Shown here one piece after another: positions 25,263-33,448 of a stretch of 33,791 nt of DNA. This DNA comes from CAZVWV01 sp964631745 (lineage in GTDB: Bacteria > Bdellovibrionota_C > UBA2361 > JBGSMV01), in contig CAZVWV010000024.1 in assembly GCA_964631745.1 (NCBI GenBank), positions 1 through 33,791 on the forward strand. The letters are read 5' to 3'. The notes under the pieces are model-generated. The model was not told the DNA's origin, ran no database searches, and saw only the letters and a list, made by a program, of their open reading frames with translations. A program made the translations under genes and the position numbers. Every line of letters starts with the position of its first letter. The first letter of the stretch is position 1.

Positions 25263-25784
25263 ATGGCCAAAGTAAAGTCGAAATCAGCCAAAGAGTTATT
25301 CGTGGCCCCAGTGTTATTTCCGGGCACCTTCGATCCGCTGACGCTCGGGCATGTGGATATTGTTAGCCGTAGCCTACGAATCTTCGATAAAGTGCTTGTG
25401 GCGGTTCTTAATAATCCTCAAAAAAGCGCGCTCTTTACCTTAGAGGAGAGGCTTGCCTTGGTGCGGCGTGAATTCCGTGCTTATGGGAACCGCGTTGAGG
25501 TGCAAAGTTTCTCGGGCCTCCTGGTGGACTTTGCTGAGCGCGTGGGTGCCACGGTTATCGTTAGAGGATTACGGGCCATCAGTGATTACGATTACGAAAC
25601 CCAGATGGCGCTCATGAATAAGAATCTTTCTAAAGAGGTTGAGACACTCTTCTTGGTCACAAAGGAAAGTTATAGCTTTATTAGCTCAACATTGGTTAAA
25701 CAGGTGGCGGAACTTGGTGGCGATGTCTCAGCACTTGTTCCTCCCGGGATACTGAGCGCTTTGAAACGTAAAATTAAATCTTAA
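25263..25784 (+). CDS. coaD: phosphopantetheine adenylyltransferase
   Basis: A 173-residue enzyme of coenzyme A synthesis that transfers AMP from ATP to 4'-phosphopantetheine, giving dephospho-CoA. The nucleotidyltransferase motif is PGTFDPLTLGHVDIV with TLGH at 27-30. RGLRAISDYDYETQMALMNK, ETLFL, and SFISSTLVKQVAELGGDVS follow the family pattern. About 12 lysine-rich residues precede the usual start (compare the normal M..A.YPGTFDP), so the family's typical 160 residues are slightly exceeded. The ribosome site AAGG is close to the ATG. It is divergent from the small-protein/dsbD unit. CoA is the co-substrate of both 2-oxoacid oxidoreductases in this window, but a housekeeping role explains the gene fully. 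Confidence 0.95.
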   Translation: MAKVKSKSAKELFVAPVLFPGTFDPLTLGHVDIVSRSLRIFDKVLVAVLNNPQKSALFTLEERLALVRREFRAYGNRVEVQSFSGLLVDFAERVGATVIVRGLRAISDYDYETQMALMNKNLSKEVETLFLVTKESYSFISSTLVKQVAELGGDVSALVPPGILSALKRKIKS

Positions 25785-25846
25785 ATTCAGCTCCGGGAGT
25801 GGAGTTCTGGGCGTTAGCGAGATTTACTTTTGAGTGAGGTGACTTT

Positions 25847-27067
25847 ATGAGTGGACTCGGGAAGAATTTGAGTGTGAGGGGCGCTTCGTTAAAACCCAGC
25901 GAGACTTTGGCCATCAAAGCCAAAGCTGCAGAGCTTAAAGCGCAGGGCCGTTCCGTGATTGATTTCAGCGCCGGTGAGCCGGAGATCGACACGCCGGAAT
26001 TCATCAAAGAGGCCGGCATAAAGGCCATACGTGATGGTAATACGAAATACACGGCCGTGCCTGGGATCGATGCGCTGCGAGAGGCCATCGTGGAAAAATT
26101 CTCCAAAGATCACGGTTTAAAGTACGCCAAGAATCAGGTGATCGTGACAAACGGCGGGAAGCAGGCTTTGCATAATGCGCTTGAAGTAATTGTGGAAGAG
26201 GGGGATGAAATTGTATTTGTCTCTCCTTATTGGGTGAGTTATCCCAGCATGGTGGAGCTAGCTGGAGGCAAACCAGTAGTTGCCAAAACCCGAGCCGAGG
26301 ATGGTTACAAACTTAAGCCCGAAACATTAAAAGAAGTCCTGAGTTCGCGCACTAAGGCTGTGATCTTGAACTATCCTTCGAATCCAACGGGCGTAGCGTA
26401 TACTGAATCTGAGGTGCAAGCCTTAGGGGAAGTAATTAAGGCCAGCAACGCTTTGGTTGTATCGGATGAGATCTACGAGAAAATCACTTACCGGAACTAT
26501 AACTTTAAGAGCTTTGCGGCGGCTTGTCCTGAACTTTTTGACCGTACCTTAACTGTTAACGGATTCTCAAAAACTTATTCGATGACCGGTTGGCGCGTGG
26601 GGTATCTGGCTGGTCCGAAGGAAGTGGTTGAGGCCATGTCAAGATACCAGAGTCAGACGACCTCAAACGTCTGTTCAATCGCCCAGCACGCGGCCTTGGC
26701 GGCATTGAAAGGACCCACTGATTTCCTGGAAAAGGTAAAGGTTGATTACCGCCGCCGAATAGAGATGGGAATGGAGGCCGTCTCTTCAATCCCAGGGCTT
26801 AGAGTATACTGCGATCCCATGGGCGCGTTTTATCTCTTTATTTCATTTGCGGATCTGAAGGGGAATGCCACGGGAAGTTCAAAGGAAGCTGTGAAGTCTT
26901 CCGCGCAATTCTCGGCCGAGCTTTTAGAAAAGGCCGGTGTTGCGGTAGTGCCGGGAGAGGCATTTGGGGATGACCAGGCCTTTCGTATAAGCGTGAGCTG
27001 CTCGGACGAGAATGTCCGAGAAGGACTGGCGCGTATCAGGAAGGGTGTTGAAACGCTGGTGCGCTAG
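25847..27067 (+). CDS. aspC: class I pyridoxal-phosphate aminotransferase, aspartate aminotransferase type
   Basis: A 406-residue aminotransferase that most resembles the I-gamma aspartate aminotransferases. PLP contacts are visible: NYPSNPTG (Asn179), SDEIY (Asp207, Tyr210), Lys242 in NGFSKTYSMTGWRVGYLAG forming the Schiff base, and Arg250. C-terminal AFRISVSCSDE contains the carboxylate-binding Arg. It would exchange the amino group between aspartate (or another amino acid) and 2-oxoglutarate, linking to the 2-oxoglutarate used by KorAB. The ribosome site GAGGTGA precedes the ATG by five bases. It lies 62 bp behind coaD and could be cotranscribed. Substrate preference among Asp, aromatic amino acids or prephenate cannot be fixed from sequence. 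Confidence 0.9.
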   Translation: MSGLGKNLSVRGASLKPSETLAIKAKAAELKAQGRSVIDFSAGEPEIDTPEFIKEAGIKAIRDGNTKYTAVPGIDALREAIVEKFSKDHGLKYAKNQVIVTNGGKQALHNALEVIVEEGDEIVFVSPYWVSYPSMVELAGGKPVVAKTRAEDGYKLKPETLKEVLSSRTKAVILNYPSNPTGVAYTESEVQALGEVIKASNALVVSDEIYEKITYRNYNFKSFAAACPELFDRTLTVNGFSKTYSMTGWRVGYLAGPKEVVEAMSRYQSQTTSNVCSIAQHAALAALKGPTDFLEKVKVDYRRRIEMGMEAVSSIPGLRVYCDPMGAFYLFISFADLKGNATGSSKEAVKSSAQFSAELLEKAGVAVVPGEAFGDDQAFRISVSCSDENVREGLARIRKGVETLVR

Positions 27068-27245
27068 GGGGTGGGACGCGGGCGGTTTGGAATACCTTTC
27101 TTCTGCGCAAGCGACGGGAGGAGTGGGATTTCCTAGCTTGTTTTCGCGCCACGCCCTTAGAGCACATCTAGGCAGTCAATAAGCATAACTCAAGTAATGC
27201 GAATGCTACAGTATGGGCATTTAGCTTTTATTATTGGGGAAATGC

Positions 27246-28508
27246 ATGAGACTTACAGTTCCGGAGACGACTGATTCAACGAAAGTAACAACTAACCCAG
27301 AGAGCGCTAAAACAGATCCAGCGAAGGGAGAAGTGCAGTCTTTTGATATCGTGGCCGGTGCCAAAGTGGAGCCAGTGGGACTCGACGAGAGTCGTAAGGC
27401 GCAGACAGCCCCTGCACCCGCCTTGTTGGAGGGCGGCTTAGCGGGTGCGGATAAACCCAAAACGGAGCCATCACAGTCCGGGAAGGACGCGGCCGCGCAG
27501 CTTGTTAAAGCATGGGACGGAATTAACGACGATTCAACTGTGCGGAAAGTTCTTCATGCAGCTAAGGACGGCGGTTATATAGAAGATGTCAATCAAGCCT
27601 TGATTGCTACGACCGGCAAAGCCCTGGCGCTGCATATCAAAGAGCAGCACGATGGAGCCAGCCAACGCGAGTATCTAAATCTGGCGCTGCCATACGATGC
27701 TTCGCGACAGGCTCAAGTGGTGCATGATGCCATTGATAATTTTAGCGGTGATCGTGAAAATGCCCAGAAGAAAGCTGTCCTAGAACAGGCCCTCACCGGA
27801 ATGTATCAATCCGGAAAACTGGCGGATACATTGGCAAACTATAAGAATTACACAGGGCAAGATTTTGCCTTGGACATGGAGAAACTAGTGAAGTCAGGCG
27901 CCGTGCCGGGCGCTGAAGTGGATTCGTATGTCGATACATTTATGGGGCAAGATGCGGCGCGAGATCGTGGGGTTTTGAAAAAGAGTGAAGACCGCTTAAA
28001 AGAGCTTCGGAAGGCTAAGTATGAAGATCACGATGTGAGCGAGGAACGAGATTCCATTATTGCTAGAATTGAACGCGTCGTACTTAAGGGGATTACCCCG
28101 GAGGGACTGACAGCCGAGGCCTATCTTGAGAAATTAGATAGCGAAAATATTATTAGCGGTACTGAGAAATGGAAGATACTTGGCAGCATCAGCGCCGAGA
28201 AGGCCGCGCAGTTGAAGCAAGAATCGGATCGAGCTGCGGCCGAGGCGGCCGCTCTGGCCGAAAAGGAAGCGCTGGCAAAGAAGGAGCAGGAAGTAACAGT
28301 CGCCGAACGGCCGGAGTCGATTTACATCGTTAAAAAAGGTGACTGCCTGATTAGGATTGCCCGGCATCACGGCATATCCTTGGAGGAGCTATTGGTTGCA
28401 AATCCGAAATACCGTGCAAACCCGAAAATGGTCTGGGTTGGCGCAAAGATAATCATCCCCGGCAAGCATGAATTAGCCGAAAAAGAGGAAGAGGCCAAAG
28501 CGGCTTAG
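27246..28508 (+). CDS. C-terminal LysM-domain protein
   Basis: A 420-residue protein. The first 80 residues are polar and low-complexity (Thr, Lys, Pro, Ala). Residues 80-300 are helical with no family I can name; the stretch containing KNYTGQDFALDMEKLVKSG weakly recalls annexin-type repeats. Residues 320-355 are an Ala/Glu/Lys-rich coiled coil. Residues 360-405 form a LysM domain (YIVKKGDCLIRIARHHGIS ... NPKYRANP ... IIIP), normally binding peptidoglycan N-acetylglucosamine. No signal peptide or membrane segment is seen, unusual for a cell-wall binder. The start at 27246 follows GGGGA five bases upstream; TTG at 27234 is less likely. It stands alone, 178 bp after aspC and 225 bp before the next gene. 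Confidence 0.8.
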   Translation: MRLTVPETTDSTKVTTNPESAKTDPAKGEVQSFDIVAGAKVEPVGLDESRKAQTAPAPALLEGGLAGADKPKTEPSQSGKDAAAQLVKAWDGINDDSTVRKVLHAAKDGGYIEDVNQALIATTGKALALHIKEQHDGASQREYLNLALPYDASRQAQVVHDAIDNFSGDRENAQKKAVLEQALTGMYQSGKLADTLANYKNYTGQDFALDMEKLVKSGAVPGAEVDSYVDTFMGQDAARDRGVLKKSEDRLKELRKAKYEDHDVSEERDSIIARIERVVLKGITPEGLTAEAYLEKLDSENIISGTEKWKILGSISAEKAAQLKQESDRAAAEAAALAEKEALAKKEQEVTVAERPESIYIVKKGDCLIRIARHHGISLEELLVANPKYRANPKMVWVGAKIIIPGKHELAEKEEEAKAA

Positions 28509-28733
28509 CCTTGGCTAGCTCGGTTTTAATCGGGTTTGGCTGTGGGCTTTAAGCGAGTTGAACCCACGCATGGTCTCTGAGCGAAAAAGTAGAGCGGCTA
28601 ACTTCTTGAAGATATTCATTAACAGCAAGTTTGCCTAACCTTTGCACTTTGGGAAATTCTGCACATCTTTGGGGCGAGTTCTGTCATCCAAGTACTGAGG
28701 CAGAAATCCGCCCGCATAGTTAAATTGAGTATA
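28509..28733. other. intergenic region with an imperfect hairpin (28542-28567)
   Basis: A hairpin with arms GTGGG(C)TTTAA and TTGAACCCAC, one bulged base, one G-U pair and a five-base loop lies 34 bp after the LysM stop. It lacks a following run of T, so a factor-independent terminator is only a possibility. The rest shows no gene. The start of the next gene has no clear ribosome site, and TATAAT at 28730-28735 overlaps its ATG. Confidence 0.35.
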
Positions 28734-30512
28734 ATGTTTACGATTTGCAAAAACGTAATCGCCCTGGCGCTTAGCATTATTTTGCTTTGTTTGGTCTCTT
28801 CGCCACTCTGGGCTGAGGAGGGGCAAGCTCTTGTTTCGGGGCCCCCTATTACAGAGGGGGCTACAGAGCGGCTTACAGAGCCGGAAAATCAGATCGAAAC
28901 GGTCTGGAAGAACTCTCAGAAGCTTCTCTCTGCCGGTGAGCTACAGGGTGCCAATGAGGCTCTGCTTGCGCTGAACGACCTAAGAAAAGAAAAAGGTCTC
29001 GATTCGTTAGAGGAGTATTCGCTTTATCTGATTGCACGCGGGGAAGAGCAAGCCCACGCCCGCGATGTTGACTCGGCTACTTTTCTTTTGCGACGAGCGT
29101 TGGATCTCTCGCCCCTGTCACCGCTTGTTGCGCTTAAGGCCATCTCGCTCTCTCGCTCCACAGGTTATTCAAGCCCCGCGGGGCTGCTGATGTTGGCGGT
29201 CAACAATCTTTCAAGTCATTTCGGAATGGTCATAGGTCTTGCTAATGGAGGGCTTTACAGCGCGCTTTTAGCGTTAAGTATGGCTTTGTACTTAACGCTT
29301 GTAGTTTTCATTGCGCACCAAATGTTAACGTTGCTTCGAAGGGTTTCACGCAAGCTGCCGATCTCGGCCCGCGGATTTTTAACACCGCTTGCGGCGAGCA
29401 TCATTCTGGGCTTACCGTTTTACTTCGGCCCGCTTTGGACAATAGCAGCCTGGTCTTTACTGGTGCTGATGTTCGTGCCGGAACGTAAGTGGTTAGCCTT
29501 TTGCGGCGGATTGGTGCTTGTGCTGTGGGGCACTATAGTGACCCTGCGAGAAAATACGGCCTTATGGCTTGATGATCCAGGCATCAAAAGTGCCCTTCGA
29601 GTGGTAAGCAATTCTTACGCTCATTGGGATAAGGCCTTACTTCTTGACTTAACTGAACGGCGCTTAGATGACCCCTTTGGATTTTACTCCCTGGGCGAAT
29701 TGCTTTTGCGAGATGGGGATTTTCCGCGCGCTAAACTGGCCTTCGAGCGCGCCTCCGAGTTGATGGGGGATGATTCCTGGGGTTTGGCACAACTAGGAGT
29801 GATCTCTCTCCTTGATGGACACCTGAAGGAAGCTGATAAACTTTTCTCTGAAGCCGAGGCCAAAGGTTTAAGTTCTGCTGAATTTCTTTTTAACGTTTCG
29901 AAGGTAAAGTTTGAGCTTGGAGACTCTGGGGCAGGTCGCGAATATTTTGATAGAGCTCAGAAAATTAATCGTGAACTGGTGCTAGAACTTCGCGACCGTG
30001 AGGCGCGTTTTGGAATAAGAAACCCACACGCCATCGCCGTCGTTAAATTACCGTTTAAGTGGGTAGTCCATTCAGCGTTAAGCGCCAATGCTGCCGCCGG
30101 CGAGCGCGCAGACCAGATCCTGGCAGTGCTAGGCAAAGGGCTTAACTCCCCCTTGCTTGCGGGCCTGGGAGCCTTGTTGATAGTGCTCTTCTTTTTGCGA
30201 AGCGAGCGTGTTGGCAAGCGCAGAATTCAGAACTATTTTGTCGATTACGAACCTTCGGCAGCCCTGATCGTTTTAATAAAACTGATTCCGGGAGGGGCCT
30301 GGATCATCGGCGGCAACCCCGGAGTCGGGTTTGCGACATTGGCCACGCTCTTACTATGTGCCATGCCGCTTTTTGGCTGGCCCTTAGAATTGCAAGCATT
30401 TGCAGCCAGTATGGGGGCCTTTCGCGCCCACTTCCTTTTTATATTTATCTTAACCAGTATTTGTATAGTCTACGCCGGATTCTATAAAGATCGTGAGGTT
30501 TTACATGCTTAG
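28734..30512 (+). CDS. exported/membrane TPR-repeat protein of unknown function
   Basis: A 592-residue protein beginning with a signal peptide (hydrophobic core IALALSIILLCLVSS, cleavage likely after SPLWA). Residues about 45-140 are helical, probably TPR-like. Two to three membrane helices follow (about 155-270). A second soluble part (about 310-420) contains clear TPR units such as GFYSLGELLLRDGDFPRAKLAFERA and WGLAQLGVISLLDGHLKEADKLF. The C terminus has further membrane helices (about 480-590) including IVLIKLIPGGAWIIGGNPGVGF. I do not recognise the full arrangement. A TTG start at 28725 would add three residues, but the signal peptide fits the ATG at 28734. The stop overlaps the next gene by 8 bp, so the two proteins are probably partners in the membrane. 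Confidence 0.8.
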   Translation: MFTICKNVIALALSIILLCLVSSPLWAEEGQALVSGPPITEGATERLTEPENQIETVWKNSQKLLSAGELQGANEALLALNDLRKEKGLDSLEEYSLYLIARGEEQAHARDVDSATFLLRRALDLSPLSPLVALKAISLSRSTGYSSPAGLLMLAVNNLSSHFGMVIGLANGGLYSALLALSMALYLTLVVFIAHQMLTLLRRVSRKLPISARGFLTPLAASIILGLPFYFGPLWTIAAWSLLVLMFVPERKWLAFCGGLVLVLWGTIVTLRENTALWLDDPGIKSALRVVSNSYAHWDKALLLDLTERRLDDPFGFYSLGELLLRDGDFPRAKLAFERASELMGDDSWGLAQLGVISLLDGHLKEADKLFSEAEAKGLSSAEFLFNVSKVKFELGDSGAGREYFDRAQKINRELVLELRDREARFGIRNPHAIAVVKLPFKWVVHSALSANAAAGERADQILAVLGKGLNSPLLAGLGALLIVLFFLRSERVGKRRIQNYFVDYEPSAALIVLIKLIPGGAWIIGGNPGVGFATLATLLLCAMPLFGWPLELQAFAASMGAFRAHFLFIFILTSICIVYAGFYKDREVLHA

Positions 30513-31440
30513 TGGAGAGCTCTCACAGGAAAATCTCACGCAAACTCTCAGAGAACTTTCTCAAAAAAAGCGCCATGGCATCTTACAACTGGAATGCGCT
30601 GATAATAAGATTGAGATCATATTTTCGGCAGGCAGAATCGTAGATTGCCAAGACGTAGGAGAAGTTAAAACCAAGGGCCTTCTAGGACGCATTGCAGACC
30701 TGGGGCTCGTCCCGCACGACACCCTTGGTCAGGATTATCCCGACACATACCAGGCGCTTTTCACGGCTATCAAAGAACAGAGCCCGACTATTACACCGGA
30801 TGATTTTAAAGAACTTTTGACTCACTGGGTATTGGACAAATTGTACAGTATCGATTTTGACCGCCCTGGCCGGTTCAGCTTTAACGTAAAGGTTCCGGAG
30901 TTTGAACGAGCATTTTCAGCCTCGATCTCGGTCGGGCAGCTCTTACTTGACCTAGTGGCCTTAAACACGGACTACGCCCAGTTTGACCAGATAATCCCCG
31001 CTACGGTGTTTTTAGTAAGAACTGCTGAGGAAGCAGGTGATCTATCGGCCGACGAGGAACTTATCTTTGCCGCGATTGGAAACGGCATTACGCGTGCGAG
31101 CCTACGCAAGCGCATCTACCTGAGCGAATATCCGTTTAGAGAAGCCTTACTTGCGTTACGAGAGAAAGGGCTGGTGGATATCGCCCTTAAGGCTCCAGAG
31201 GGAGCCGTTCCTGCGGGCCAAACAAATGTCTTAGCGCCGAAAGTTTCACAACCACTGGTATTAACCAAAACAGAATCCTTAACAGCTAGTGAGCCGGATA
31301 GGCGACCGGGACTGGTAGCGCGCCTAAATCACTATCTTCTGCACTCAACCTTAGTACCGGAGATTTTGGTGATAACATTTTTGGCGAGCGCTTTAGTTGT
31401 GCCGCTCTTGTTCTGGAAGACTATGTTTTTGCAGTTTTAA
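30505..31440 (+). CDS. DUF4388-like protein with winged-helix segment and C-terminal membrane anchor
   Basis: A 311-residue protein. The N-terminal part begins LSGELSQENLTQTLRELSQ and continues HGILQLECADNKIEIIFSAG.IVDCQ, the pattern of the DUF4388 family seen in bacterial signalling proteins. A helical region follows, then residues about 175-235 (ADEELIFAAIGNGITRASLRKR ... ALREKGLVDI) resemble the winged-helix-like segment often found behind DUF4388. Near the C terminus PEILVITFLASALVVPLLFW is a single membrane helix, leaving the body most likely in the cytoplasm. The ATG at 30505 has GAGG six bases upstream, preferred over GTG at 30493; it overlaps the TPR gene by 8 bp. Function is unknown; an adaptor tethering a signal to the TPR membrane protein is inference. 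Confidence 0.78.
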   Translation: MLSGELSQENLTQTLRELSQKKRHGILQLECADNKIEIIFSAGRIVDCQDVGEVKTKGLLGRIADLGLVPHDTLGQDYPDTYQALFTAIKEQSPTITPDDFKELLTHWVLDKLYSIDFDRPGRFSFNVKVPEFERAFSASISVGQLLLDLVALNTDYAQFDQIIPATVFLVRTAEEAGDLSADEELIFAAIGNGITRASLRKRIYLSEYPFREALLALREKGLVDIALKAPEGAVPAGQTNVLAPKVSQPLVLTKTESLTASEPDRRPGLVARLNHYLLHSTLVPEILVITFLASALVVPLLFWKTMFLQF

Positions 31441-31450
31441 AGCGTCTTAC

Positions 31451-31470
31451 TTAATATCATTTAATATCAT
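31451..31470. repeat. 10-bp perfect tandem duplication at a gene end
   Basis: TTAATATCAT occurs twice without spacing at 31451-31460 and 31461-31470. On the minus strand the repeat encodes the last codons of the small exported protein (Asp-Ile-Lys) and its TGA stop, and extends past it. The duplication lies in the 16-bp convergent gap and may have shifted the original stop codon. Looks like replication slippage. Confidence 0.85.
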
Positions 31471-32032
31471 CTCCCTGGACGTCCAAGAAAAACACACCGG
31501 CTACGAAATCTAAAACCTCTTCAGCGCAAAAACCAAGATAGGCGCCTACAATAAAGTCAGCTCCTAAACCGATCTCACCTTTACACACTTTTCGATCTCT
31601 AGAGCTGATGTAGCCGGGGCCGATCCCGAACTCATTAGAAGTTTCCACCAAAAAAGGAGCGTTGCGCCCGAAGGCCCCAACCCTCAAACTAAAAGGCGCT
31701 ACCTGCCTATAGCCGATCTGACCATACCTCGAAATTCGAGCGACAGCTCCAAAGGCCGGACCAGCGCCTACATCTACCCTAAAAATATCGAAGGCATCTA
31801 AGACCCTGTTCGGGATCCAAAGTAAAACTTTCTCGACCCAGGAGTGACCCGAGCTTTGCTCAGTGTCTTCCGCAACGGTAAAATCCCCCCAAGGAGATTT
31901 AGGGCTAGTGGCTACCTCTTGGTCAGCATCTTGCAGGCCGGCACTTTCAGCGTAAACGAGGTTTTGTGTCTGTGAGAAAACCAAAAATGTCAAAAGGATA
32001 AAAAAGGCACCCCAGCGCTCAAACATGCTCAT
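31457..32032 (-). CDS. small exported protein, possibly outer-membrane associated
   Basis: A 191-residue protein starting with a signal peptide (WGAFFILLTFLVFSQ, likely cleaved after VYAES or thereabouts). A polar linker (about 30-65) precedes an amphipathic segment WVEKVLLWIPNRVLDAFDIFRVDVGAGPAFG. The rest is rich in Gly and aromatic residues with alternating hydrophobicity (GAVARISRYGQIGYRQ, APFSLRVGAFGRN, NEFGIGPGYIS), suggesting a short beta structure such as part of an outer-membrane or periplasmic barrel-like domain. Two cysteines (KVCKGE and GFCAEE) could form a disulfide, which fits a periplasmic location. I cannot name the family with certainty. The ribosome site is not obvious. It is 75 bp downstream of tyrS on the same strand. 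Confidence 0.7.
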   Translation of the reverse strand: MSMFERWGAFFILLTFLVFSQTQNLVYAESAGLQDADQEVATSPKSPWGDFTVAEDTEQSSGHSWVEKVLLWIPNRVLDAFDIFRVDVGAGPAFGAVARISRYGQIGYRQVAPFSLRVGAFGRNAPFLVETSNEFGIGPGYISSRDRKVCKGEIGLGADFIVGAYLGFCAEEVLDFVAGVFFLDVQGDDIK

Positions 32033-32080
32033 AGCGCATGCTTACATGCTCCGGGAGTGGCTCACAAGTCACCAAGATAA

Positions 32081-32095
32081 GCTTCTGCCCGAAGC
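32081..32095 (-). terminator. weak hairpin after tyrS
   Basis: GCTTC-5-GAAGC forms a perfect 5-bp stem with a five-base loop, 13 bp beyond the tyrS stop on the minus strand. It is followed there by TTATCTTGG rather than a solid T run, so termination would be partial. Could be chance. Confidence 0.25.
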
Positions 32096-32107
32096 GCGGG
32101 GAGGGGA

Positions 32108-33364
32108 TTATGTGATTCTCAAAAGATGATAATTTTTCTTTCCGGACCTCAAGATCAATACTGATGCGCTATCTGGCGAGTACTGCTTGGCCGGATCAGC
32201 AGGATCTTTAACGCGTTGATTGTTCAGGTATGCTCCACCGCTCGCGATCAGCTTCTTGCCGTCGCCGCGGGATTTTACTAAACCCGAGCGTTCGAACAGA
32301 TCCAAAGCGGTAGCTTTTTGAAAATCACTTTGCAAGAGCTCGCTCGAAGGCGCCTCACTAAATATATCCAAGAGAGCGGATTCGGGCAGATCTTTTAGCT
32401 CCCCGCCAAAAAGCAGGGCGCCGCAGCGTTTGGCTTCTTCCGTGGCGGCCTTACCATGCACCAATTCGCAAACTGTGTCGGCCAAAACGGACTGAGCTCG
32501 TCTGGCTTGGGGTTCGCGCTTTGAATCTTGCTCGATCTCAGCAATCTCTTCTAATGCAAGAAAGCTAAATATTTTTAGATAGCCGATGACCGAAGCGTCC
32601 TCGATATTGAGAAAATACTGATGCAGCTTATACGGACTGGTGAGAGCCGGATCAAGCCATAAGGCGTTGCCCGCACTCTTACCAAATTTTCGGCCTTGGG
32701 AATCTGTAATAAGAGGAAAGGAGAGGGCATAGGCCTCGCCTTGGGCTTTCTTACGGATTAACTCCAACCCGGCAGTGATGTTGCCCCACTGATCAGAGCC
32801 TCCGATCTGAAGTTTAACTCCGTAGTTGCCGTGTAGATGGAAAAAATCATAAGCCTGTAACAGCATGTAACTGAACTCAGTAAATGAGATGCCCTCACCA
32901 TCTAGTCTGCTCTTGATGACATCTTTGGCTAGCATGTAATTTACAGTCAGGTGCTTACCGATCTCGCGTAGAAAATCTATGCATGAAAGCCCTTTGGTCC
33001 AATCCAAGTTGTTAACAAACCGCACTTCCAGCCCGGCGCGTTGAAAAATAGCACGGGCTTGCAACATCTGATTTTGCAAATTGCGTTCCGTGATCTCATC
33101 GCTCAGTAGTTGACGTTCGGAACTCTTTCCGCTGGGGTCTCCGATTGAACCAGTAGCGCCCCCGAAGATCATAAAGGGAGTAAGCCCTGCTCGGCCCAGA
33201 TGCATCATGACTATCATGGGCACCAAGTTGCCCAATTGAAGGCTTGAAGCCGTCGGGTCGAATCCGCAATAAAAAGGGGTACCGGGTTGGAAAGCATCGA
33301 CTCCAGCTGGATCTGAACAATCCTGCAATAATCCGCGCTCTTTAAGAATCGAAACAAAGCCCAT
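32108..33364 (-). CDS. tyrS: tyrosyl-tRNA synthetase
   Basis: A 418-residue class I aminoacyl-tRNA synthetase that charges tRNA-Tyr. The catalytic core shows YCGFDPTASSLQLGNLVPM, GGATGSIGDPSGKSSER, ISFTEFSYMLLQAYDF, LQIGGSDQWGNITAGLEL (tyrosine site) and KFGKS at 226-230 for KMSKS. The C-terminal S4 RNA-binding domain (about 350-418) has LVKSRGDGKKLIASGGAYLNNQ. Unusually, the HIGH signature reads QLGN at 43-46: Asn at the fourth position is seen in other class I enzymes, but Gln instead of the first His is not typical. All other core motifs are intact, so it is probably active. No ribosome site precedes the ATG, and a good -10 box lies only 10 bp upstream, suggesting a leaderless or near-leaderless message. 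Confidence 0.96.
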   Translation of the reverse strand: MGFVSILKERGLLQDCSDPAGVDAFQPGTPFYCGFDPTASSLQLGNLVPMIVMMHLGRAGLTPFMIFGGATGSIGDPSGKSSERQLLSDEITERNLQNQMLQARAIFQRAGLEVRFVNNLDWTKGLSCIDFLREIGKHLTVNYMLAKDVIKSRLDGEGISFTEFSYMLLQAYDFFHLHGNYGVKLQIGGSDQWGNITAGLELIRKKAQGEAYALSFPLITDSQGRKFGKSAGNALWLDPALTSPYKLHQYFLNIEDASVIGYLKIFSFLALEEIAEIEQDSKREPQARRAQSVLADTVCELVHGKAATEEAKRCGALLFGGELKDLPESALLDIFSEAPSSELLQSDFQKATALDLFERSGLVKSRGDGKKLIASGGAYLNNQRVKDPADPAKQYSPDSASVLILRSGKKNYHLLRIT

Positions 33365-33373
33365 AGGTTGAAG

Positions 33374-33401
33374 ATTATAACCGCTCTAGGCTGGGTTGCA
33401 A
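33374..33401 (-). promoter_or_regulatory. putative tyrS promoter giving an almost leaderless mRNA
   Basis: On the minus strand TTGCAA (33401-33396) and a perfect TATAAT (33379-33374) are 16 bp apart. Transcription would begin near 33367, about three bases before the tyrS ATG at 33364. The absence of any Shine-Dalgarno sequence fits a leaderless transcript. The -35 box is weak. Confidence 0.5.
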
Positions 33402-33448
33402 TTATATTAAGTTACAGGCATCATAAGGGCCGATTTGTAAGAGGAGCT

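Noticed and set aside
28730..28735. TATAAT taken as a promoter -10 box
   Set aside because: It overlaps the start codon of the TPR protein, whose signal peptide begins exactly there, so a transcript from it would miss the start.
33368..33448. Extended rpmG start adding 27 residues
   Set aside because: The added residues do not resemble L33 and GAGGAG directly precedes the ATG at 33449.
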